Below are positions 55,989-64,000 of a stretch of 64,000 bases of DNA, one piece after another. Position numbers and translations under genes: made by a program. Origin of the DNA: Pleurotus djamor (lineage: Eukaryota; Basidiomycota; Agaricomycetes; Agaricales; Pleurotaceae); NCBI GenBank assembly GCA_029747585.1, contig JAPEVF010000026.1:62001-126000 (forward strand), read 5' to 3'. The stretch's first letter is position 1. Each line of letters begins with the position of its first letter. The notes beneath the pieces were generated by a model that had not been told where the DNA came from, searched no databases, and worked only from the letters and a program-made list of their open reading frames with translations.

Positions 55989-57399
55989 CGTGGTCGACGG
56001 TCAGGAACAAGATGGACTCAGTTGATCCGCGATCGGGCTTGGAAATTTACCTCCTGGAAAATAGGAGCCTACAGGAGTAACCAAAGGTTTCTTGGTTGTC
56101 TTGCTTCTACCTTGCAATGCAGTCGATGTCCCCCGAAATGCAATTAGAGCGCCTGAGGCTGAGAGGGGTGCACCTCCATGTATATCAGACAGCGAGAAAA
56201 TCTCGTCGTAATGATGCGTCTACTATTTTGTTGGTTCCTCTCAATCTTATTCGTGGTGGTCCAGCGAATGTCGTCGATGCCGGTGCTAAGCGGTTTACGT
56301 CTAGGGAAAGCTCTGTAAATCTCTCTACTTCTATGGTTAATGAGCTCGAATGTCCCCCGTCCTTCAACGGGATTGAGGCACACGATGGGCCGCGAGTTGA
56401 GCGTACATTCCGCAAGAATGCTCCGCGGTGCTTATCATTAGTCATATTACCCTGTGTGCACGCACAAAGATGTACTCTCAGACATAGTTAAACTTGACGC
56501 TGAAACCTTGGACGTCAAGTCTGGAGTCAGTCCGCCGACTCCGTTTTGCATGCTTCTTGAATCGGAAGTAGCACTTACCTATGCTCGAACACATTATTTT
56601 CTGTGAATAATCTTAGTTCAGAAAAGAATGTGGTCCTGACAGCACCCCATTTCTAGAAAGTCTCGTTTGGCGTCGTCCGTGGTGAGCCTCCGTGGCGTGT
56701 GCAGGTCGAGGTAATCATACCACACGAGAGGGGTGATAGGAGGAGATAGGATAGAGAAGAGTTGGAGAGTTCAGAAGCGTTCGAACGAGGTTAATTGGAG
56801 TAAAGCCGTGTAATTGGAAGCACTGAGGAATACAAGCATACGTACGTATATACCGTAGTCATAGGGCGAAGGGCTCTGTATTAATCATGGACATGGAACA
56901 ACTCGTAACGACTGATAACACCAAGTTGGTTGGGATAGCAAAGCGGCGTACCAAGGTGTAAGAGAGTGAGGGGTAGGGAATGACAGTGTACCCCTTCTTG
57001 ACCCAGGATCCTCGAGCTCATCAGACAGAACATCCGCAGCCCGACTTGTCATTAAGGGGGCTGTCAGGAGGGGTTCAGTCCGCAGCCCAGGCGACGGGTT
57101 TGTGACAGGCCAATCTCCCCCATTTCTCAGCCGTAGCTCGTACGTATGTACGCCCGAGCACTCTGAGGCCAATAAAAATGTGATGCTTAATTTTTTGTGC
57201 TCTCTAGAAAGGAGCCAAAGGGGCATCTCTTTCTTCGGGATCTCGTTGGAACCGTGACCCAAGCATCCTCGCGTAGATCGAGATTTGAAGTACATAGGCG
57301 ATACATACAACATATTATGGAGCTCTACAGGGGTCATAAACGTTGCTACTCGGATACTGGATCACAAAATGCATGTCCAGCAACTCCACAACCACAACC
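55989..57399. other. Intergenic, no gene recognised
   Basis: Lies between the start of the homeodomain gene and the 3' end of the acyl-CoA dehydrogenase gene, both on the minus strand. It should hold the homeodomain promoter. The short frames on both strands show nothing recognisable. Confidence 0.45.
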
Positions 57400-59972
57400 T
57401 CACAACTTCGCATCCTCAGGCATAGCCCTCAATGCCTGTCTGATACCCAAGTCTCGGAGTACATCTTCCGCTATACAAGTGGAAAGGCAAATGAATCAAT
57501 AATCAACATGCATTCCACACAATTTTTGGCGAGACACGAAGGAAAATGGCTTACCTCCACCGAGCACTGTATTCAGGAGGAATCGGTACCGAAAAGGCAA
57601 AAACGAAGAGGACGCATCAGTCGTGCTATAGACGGAAATAGACGANGCAAACATGAAACAAAACACGTACGTGCGTCAAAGGCGATAACGCGGTGATACT
57701 GTAAAAGGTAAGGAAACCCCCGGTATTGATTAGCTCCCGACGGCGAGGAGGCGAAGAAAATGGACACGCACATGCTCGATGAATCTACCCATGCCGGTCT
57801 TCGTAATACCGCGACCGCCAAACACTTGNACAGCATCACGAGCGGTCTCTTGCGCACAGGCGGTAGAATAGGATTTGAGGAACGCGATTTGGCTGAGGGG
57901 CCGCACAGACGGATGTTTCAATCATATATCCGCACGTAGTGATGTCATNTTANCTTGCTTACCCTGCGAGNTTGCTTGCCTGTTGTTTATACGACTGAAA
58001 GTCCAGGCCGTCAGGAACTGAAGTTACTCAGGGAGGAGGATCAAGGTTGCNCACCATATTGCACATTTGGTAGGTGACATTTTCGAGCCAATTCTGTACA
58101 CTTTCGGCGCGCTGGATCATGCCNGCAAGTTTACTTCTTATGACTGCCTGAGAGTTCAAAGGTTTTCCGAAAGCCTTCCGTTGTGACGTCCACCTAAACA
58201 GTAATAAGATCTCTGAATGCCTCTAGGGGAAAGATAAACCCGGACCACGCACTTGAGACACTCTTCAACGATGGCTCTCTGCCCCGCTGCTGACGAACAA
58301 CACATCACCCAGCGCTCATGGTTGAAGTTTGATAGCTAAGCATCATCTGAGCACATGGTGCAGCAACGTCAAGAAGCTGTAGATGTGACTCACAATGACG
58401 AAGATACCACCACCCACTTCCCCGAGAGTGTTTTCTACGGGAACACGGACGTTGTCAAACGTCACATATGCAGTGCCAGCAGTGGTNGAATANCTTGTCT
58501 TGATCTGCTTCGTCTCGACACCNGGACCGCGAGGGATGAGGAGGACAGTCAGACCGTCCTGTACGCGGGCGTCAGTATTTTGATCGGAGGCAAGGACTAC
58601 AATTNAACATACTTCGGTCCTGACACCGGTAGTGAAGTAGTCAGCAAAGGTACCATTGGTTATCCACTTCTTACTGCCTGTGTGGACGGATCCAAGTTCA
58701 TCTAAAGATTACCAAAGAAAGAATTTTGGTAGTCCACNCACCGTTTACTATCCATTCCTTGCCATCTTCGCTTAGTACGGCCGTTGTACGAAGACCGAGT
58801 ACGTCACTTCCTGCCTGTGCCTCTGAGATGGCCAGACAGATGAACTTCTTCCCGGATAGNACTTCGGGGACNACCTTGGCTTTAAGCTCCGGACTACCGA
58901 AGTTAAGGATGGGTGGGAGACCGATGACCTTTCCTCCGAGAAGACCATCTCCGTAGCCCCTTGCACCACATCGTGCCAGTTCTTGGGTGATGATGAGCTN
59001 GACNAGATCNGTCAATANGNTTCGNNGGNTGNGAGTTTCGTGTGCGNACCTCATGGAAGTAGTCGAACTTCTCTGGCTCNACAAGACCGTTCATGAGNGT
59101 CAATCCNTGNAAGTGCTTTCCGGGTCCCATACGCATCGCGTGCAGGTTAACCTCGCTGCNGAAGATGAGTCGGTTTACAGGGGGAACGGGGAGGACACAT
59201 ACGCCATCTTGTCGAATACATGCTGAGAGGGTCGCTTTCCATCTTCTTCCCTTGCCTAGGTGGTGTCGGTTCAAACCTCGCAATGAAGGAGTCAAATAAA
59301 ACTCTGNGTACCTGAGCATCCTCCCAAACATTCTCGTCGAAAAATCGCCGCATAACTTTTTGGAAATCCCGGTGATTCTATAATGGACGGAGTGACGTCA
59401 GGGTACGATGATCTCTTCATGTCAGAGNTCCGTACCTGAGAGAAATATGGACTNTGGTATCCCTCNGANAGCCAAGAAGGTTCGGCGTAGGGAACCTTAC
59501 TCAGTTGACCGACTACACGTCCATGATACCGACTCTCCTCTCCCTCAATGGTTCCGANAACGAGTCGCTGATATTGTGGCTTCTCCAGGACCTCATATCT
59601 GTGAAGCCCGAAGAAAGCGTCGGTAGCNTCCTGACCCGCTGTTGTGAAGCCGATATCAAGAACACAATAATGAGCGAAGGCCTCCGTTACGCACCTATTT
59701 CGGGCTCAAAGAACACTGAAGCGCCTCCCGGATGAAGGTTCTTGAACCTTGAGACATCGTACACTTTAGCATCGATGATTATCCACTACATTCGTTGGTT
59801 TCAGTGTCCATGACCTCCAGAAATGCTCGGAGACGACGCACGAGATCCCCCTCTTTGTTATGCTAGAATAAGACCGCACTGAGCATCTGCCGTTGCATCA
59901 ATGATGACGTGGAACCGAACGCACCTCTTCGACTTGCTCCCTGGTGAATGTCTTCAGTTGTTTGGTGGCCAT
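57400..59972 (-). CDS. Cytochrome b5-acyl-CoA dehydrogenase fusion, peroxisomal signal
   Basis: A flavin acyl-CoA dehydrogenase with a heme-binding cytochrome b5 domain in front. The N-terminus MATKQLKTFTREQVEE leads into a 21-nt exon (59862-59842, HNKEGDL) and then IIIDAKVYDVSRF with the heme motif HPGG. The dehydrogenase shows FFGLHRYEVLEKPQYQRL, LARCGARGYGDGLLGGKVIG, ICLAISEAQAGSDVLGL (acyl-CoA and flavin site), the WIVNG region and the C-terminal QVFGGRGITKTGMGRFIEH. The last exons are very short: 57698-57671 (YHRVIAFDA), a 12-nt exon 57566-57555, and the final exon, which ends EDAKL. The AKL end fits a type-1 peroxisomal signal. Dozens of Ns between 57646 and 59628 blur several exons, so the middle is not fully readable. 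Confidence 0.86.
57646..59628. other. N-rich, poorly resolved sequence
   Basis: Dozens of single Ns are scattered here, densest at 59000-59110. Some sit in frame as unread bases (for example at 59629 in GQxATDAFF), others may be extra bases. They affect only the acyl-CoA dehydrogenase gene. The cause looks like thin read coverage. Confidence 0.8.
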
Positions 59973-60614
59973 TGCGGGTTAAGATGGGTGCAAATGAGGG
60001 AGGCGTGCTCTGAGACCGTAAATGTAGTGTCTAAAGCGTCGCAGCTGATATTGTTCCTCATTCAGTGCCATGTGGAACGGTTCCGGTTCAGGGACCATGC
60101 TTCCCCGGTCAACTAAATTTGGAATTGCCTTCCGCGGAAACATATCACCTGTGTTTGGTGACCAACGACTTCGATGCCATTGGATGAGGCGGGAAAAGGT
60201 ATCTAACTGAAGAAGGCCGCTCAAACGCCGAGACGCTAAGTGCTCATGCAACGGCAATGATAGTACTCTACAAATGCAAATGTATAGAAGTTCGAGAGTT
60301 TGACAAAAGCACGGCATGACTGGGGTTGGAGCGGGGAGTACTTGGGTTCGCGAAGAAACGCACATGCACACATCCAAACGGAATACTTCGCGGTATACTG
60401 GCTGTATACTTACTGGCCTGGGTCCATCAAGGAGTCGAGCTTCAGCATGGGATCCCGGTGTAGCATGAAGAAGTCAGCATAAAGGGAGGTGAGATTGAAA
60501 TCCGCGCTGTCTCAAAGAAACTTCTACGAGGGCTACTCCAGGCACCAAGAGAGTCAACCCTACTATCAAAAGGTAGCAGGAATATAAATATAGGCAATTA
60601 GACAACAGCACGAA
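59973..60614. other. Intergenic between tandem minus-strand genes
   Basis: Promoter side of the acyl-CoA dehydrogenase gene and 3' side of ALG11. No gene is recognised. Confidence 0.45.
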
Positions 60615-62540
60615 CTACAGATAAGATTTCCAGCCACACTCTTCCCAGCCTCTAACGAACTCTTCTTCGGAGAACCTTTGAACGGCCCAACTCCTCGTTC
60701 GACTTCGCATGGCGAGATCCTCGCTTGTGGACAACGAAAACACCGCGTGGAATGCATCGGCGTATTCTGTAGGTGTTGTCGCATGGAAACCTACGCGGTG
60801 TCAATGATAGCCCTCGTGGCCAACCAGAACAAAGACGCACCTGTGGGTTTGCCATTGAACGGAACGACAATATCCTTCAACGGACCGCCAGATGCGTGGG
60901 CTACGGGTATGGCTCCAGCAGCCTGAAATGAACCTTTAGAAATCACTGCCAAGTCGAGAGAGATGATGCCATACCATGTATTCAACGACATTGATGCCAA
61001 AATGCTCATCGACCATCGTATTGACTCCAATGCTACACCTTCTCAACCAATCCAGCATCACAGGGTATGAAGCATTGACGACAAATGTAACATTGTTCTG
61101 TTACTGGGTGTCAGCAGATGGATAGCAGAGCTGAGGGGGAAACGAACCTCGATGCCCATGGTTACCACAGCTTGCTTCAATGTTGTTACTCTGGCTTCGT
61201 CCTCTTCGTTACGAGCACCTCCGATCAACACAAGTTTGGAAGAGGCCTTGTACTCTGGATGACTTTGCAGTAATTCAGCGTAAGCTTGTAGCTGCGCAAA
61301 ATGGTCTTTTTCAGGCCTAGTATATCCGTCAGCACTAAGCTTGACCACACACGAATACCATCACACACCTAAACTGAGCAACACTCAGTATAATGTGCTC
61401 CCTTCCTTCCAAAGGAAACTGGGCGAGTTCTCGGGTGTCGCATGGCGGGTAGACAATAGTAGCATATTCCGGGTATTGGTGCGAAGATAGTAGAAGCATG
61501 AGCGGCCAGAGCACCAATTTGATCAAGAGATCCAACAAAGGGTCGTCGTGTTTGAGGATAGAGTCGACATGGGCTTTCGTCCATGATGAATTGACCATCA
61601 AGAACGAAGCGCAGCGGAGTGCAGTAGCGTAGTAATACATGAATATTCGATAATAGCTAGATTTACATGAGGATGCTAGTGAAGAGGGGAGACAGAGATG
61701 AGTGAACGCACAATAGTTTAACTCCGCTGAGGATGGTGGATTCTGCTACTCTGTTCGCGTTGGTATGCCATGTCTTCCGTGAGCGAACGCGGTCCAGCAT
61801 GTCGGTACTGATCGTAGGATAATGAACGTATGCACCGACTGGGATCTTGCAGAGGAGCGTCACAACAAAGAACGTGAAAGCATAACCCATCGTATCTGAA
61901 TAGTTTTTGGCGTGAATAACAACGAAACAACGAAACAAAAGGCAACGAGGAACTCACCGATGTAGAGGTCTGGCATGAGACTTGACATGGCCTCCCACAC
62001 CAGATACATGGATCCTACACTCTGTCCAAGCAAGGTGAAATACGGCCATGTCTTGCTTTCCACAAGAGTACGCGACTTCAGGAAGACGAAATGCAGAGTT
62101 TCTGGATCCAAAGTAATGGCGAAACGGGACTAGGCACAACTTAGTAAATTGGAATTTTATAGTGTAAGAACGACAATGCGTACCTTGGCCTTCGCGATGA
62201 TTTCGTCCTTCGTCGCGTCAATGTCCCCGCTGTACACTACATAGAACATATCCTGCTCTTGCCGCTGCATTGCCGCTAGGGCCGTCCACAGCACCCGCTC
62301 ACCACCTCCACCAGCGTTACTATGAGACTAATGAGACTGCTCAAGCCACATAATAGGCAGATATTCGGAATCGGCGTACCAGTAAGGGTGGAAGAAACCG
62401 ACGATCCGTTTTCCTTCAACATCATAGCCGAGGGCTTTCAAAGCTGTTCGTTGCGCGCCGCCTCGCCGACGGAATATGACGCCATAGAGTAAAACCCCAA
62501 AGATGAAAGTTCCGGGGAGGATGAGGATGAGAAAGAGCAT
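60615..62540 (-). CDS. ALG11: ALG11, alpha-1,2-mannosyltransferase of lipid-linked oligosaccharide synthesis
   Basis: Alg11 adds the fourth and fifth mannoses to dolichol-linked Man3GlcNAc2 on the cytosolic face of the ER, using GDP-mannose. The protein starts with a membrane anchor ([20 protein letters not shown]). After a spliced intron come [27 protein letters not shown], the membrane-associated [11 protein letters not shown] region, [14 protein letters not shown] and VYPPCDT. The GT-B C-terminal lobe has [34 protein letters not shown] and [19 protein letters not shown], the nucleotide-sugar site. The end is [18 protein letters not shown]. The ATG at 62540 starts the anchor directly; a longer in-frame start at 62660 is possible. 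A related-strand F-box gene ends only 201 bp upstream. Confidence 0.93.
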
Positions 62541-62741
62541 TGAACTCGGCCACGGAGTCGGGGCGACACGTTTGTCATACTGCCCCCTGAATAAGCTCCT
62601 ATATCCATAGGAGCTCCTTCGCACTTGAGCGATTTGAAGTGATTCCCTCGCGAGCCGCACGTATTGAGGCCCATGTATTTTTTAGGTACAGTAGAGTCTA
62701 TGTAGGTAGCGTCGTTTATGTACCTAATTTCAGCAAAAATC

Positions 62742-64000
62742 TCAAATCCCCCAGCCCTGTGCTTCTTGGCGGAGAGTCTCAACAATTGTCAGGATCTTGG
62801 GACGAAGCTTTTCCTTGACGGCACCTGGCGTATATCATTTCAGACGGCTAGCTCGGCAGAACGCGTTCAGCAGAAGAGTAAGCACACAACACACCGTTAT
62901 ATATATTAATGCTCGGAAGTTGTGTGCAAATAGCCGTGATCTCGTCATCGGTGTACCCCATACCCAAAAGGCTGGTCAAGGGATATATTATCAGGGGGGA
63001 ACTCCGCATAGTGAAGCTCAGGGTACGTACTCAGCTTTGAGGTCTTTCCGTGCAAGGATGGAAAGCTTCCACTGGTACGCAAATGTGTATTGGCGCCACA
63101 AATCAGCGAACTAAGGAGTAAGTCATCCGATCAGGCCCATTAGCATATGCACATGCAGACGACGACACGGTAGGTTCACCACTTGGATATCCCGCACAAT
63201 TGATACTTTTGAATCGACGAAAGCTTGACGCTCCGCTGAGATGTCTTCTCCTTGTTGAACCCTACGGTTAAAACTGGCTAGCTGGGCTATAGTCGCATCC
63301 CAATCGGCTTTCCAGTAGACGTTAGTCGTTCCGGATCTTCCTTGGGACTCTAAGACAATCCAACACATTAGATATTGTTTGAATCGTTTAGGTGTCCATG
63401 GCGTACGATCATGGTCATGTGGCACCATCTCCGAGATCTTCGAAGCCACACTTGATAGTTCACTTTCTTGAGAGACAACGATACTAGATGAAAGGAGGTC
63501 GATGATACGACGAGACGGAAGGTATAATCAAGACCAACTTCTCCGGAGCTGAGAGGCAAGCAGGACAAAGGTTCCGAAGCAACCGAGTATTGGTGAGTGC
63601 GTCCATAGCCCCACAATTCTAGAGGCATTAACCGTTCATGATTAGTCTCGAGACAAGGTATAGCACCAGAGGCAGACGTACTTCACAGACTTTCTCCCCG
63701 AGTAGTAGTTGAGCCCAGCGTACCATATCGAATCCAGCTGGACAACTCGGAGCAGCCTCCGCTTCGAGCCATCTAATCCACAAGACCTTCGCGTCGTCGC
63801 TCGCGAGAAACGAACGAATGACTGGGACGTTGGCAGCGAGATGAGAGCTATGTTGAACCCCGAGGAAGTGGAAGACCTATGAATTTAGAAAGCATATAAG
63901 TACGTCTGCAATCGTGAAAACTTGGATTTACCTGGTACAAGACGTCCAGGGGCATATCCATCAAGTCATTGAGGCGCATAAACTTTCTGGGCTCACTCTG
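62742..64000 (-). CDS. F-box protein, 5' end outside window
   Basis: F-box proteins bring substrates to SCF ubiquitin ligases. The readable part starts inside the F-box (RKFMRLNDLMDMPLDVLYQ, exon ending 63932), continues in exon 63876-63682 (VFHFLGVQHSSHLAANVPVI, then DDAKVLWIRWLEAEA) and a third exon from 63618 holding two Cys pairs (CENCGAMDALTNTRLLRNLCPAC) that may bind zinc. Later parts include SKISEMVPHDHDRTPWTP, WDATIAQLASFNRRVQ, a YTDDEITAICTQLPS segment and the ending KEKLRPKILTIVETLRQEA with stop at 62744-62742. This plan is common in large basidiomycete F-box families. Some middle splice sites are unresolved and the N-terminus lies beyond the window. Confidence 0.75.

Noticed and set aside
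1..64000. CRISPR array, operons or other prokaryotic features
   Set aside because: No spaced direct repeats were seen, and the spliced genes and Pol III tRNA genes are eukaryotic throughout.

Overview
The window looks like a gene-dense piece of a basidiomycete fungus, most likely an agaricomycete. The reasons are the multi-exon genes with introns mostly of 48-65 bp and GT..AG ends, many exons of only a few codons, and a gene set typical of that group: a DHA1-type MFS transporter, cullin-3, BCS1-like AAA ATPases, a Bqt4-like KilA-N protein, a two-lobed eukaryotic phosphofructokinase, a WSS1-type protease, a 3,000-residue DUF6606/DUF3638/DUF3645 protein, a Zn2Cys6 regulator, a cytochrome b5-acyl-CoA dehydrogenase fusion, ALG11 and an F-box protein. 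Exon ends were worked out by hand from splice signals, reading frame and family conservation; no search was run.

Layout, left to right. 1-6 kb: the 5' end of an MFS transporter (minus), about 4.5 kb without a recognisable gene, then a small secreted protein. 6.9-9.9 kb: cullin-3 (minus). 10.4-15.3 kb: two tandem BCS1-like AAA ATPases. 15.4-18.3 kb: three tandem two-repeat DM9 (DUF3421) genes with one shared exon plan. 18.4-18.8 kb: two tandem intron-containing tRNA-Ser genes (CGA and UGA anticodons). 19.1-21.6 kb: a small secreted protein and a Bqt4-like inner-nuclear-membrane protein. 22.0-27.2 kb: phosphofructokinase (minus) and WSS1 (plus), diverging from a 187-bp promoter. 27.7-37.2 kb: the giant ATPase-like protein. 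38.2-45.0 kb: a single-pass membrane protein and a converging pair of related membrane genes, one with an SH3 domain. 45.7-49.7 kb: the Zn2Cys6 regulator. 51.7-53.6 kb: a stand-alone AMP-binding enzyme. 54.9-56.0 kb: a homeodomain protein. 57.4-60.0 kb: the b5/acyl-CoA dehydrogenase. 60.6-64.0 kb: ALG11 and a partial F-box gene.

Most neighbours are unrelated housekeeping genes. The exception is 10.4-18.8 kb, where three families occur as local duplicates side by side: AAA ATPases, DM9 proteins and tRNA-Ser. The DM9 array is the best candidate for an undescribed system, because DM9 proteins are studied as lectins and pattern-recognition factors in animals and I know of no described role in fungi.

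Sequence quality matters for reading this window. Isolated Ns beside homopolymers act as extra bases in four coding regions (13170, 13526, 31020, 47552), and an eight-C run at 29684-29691 breaks the giant gene in the same way. These look like homopolymer errors, not pseudogenes.
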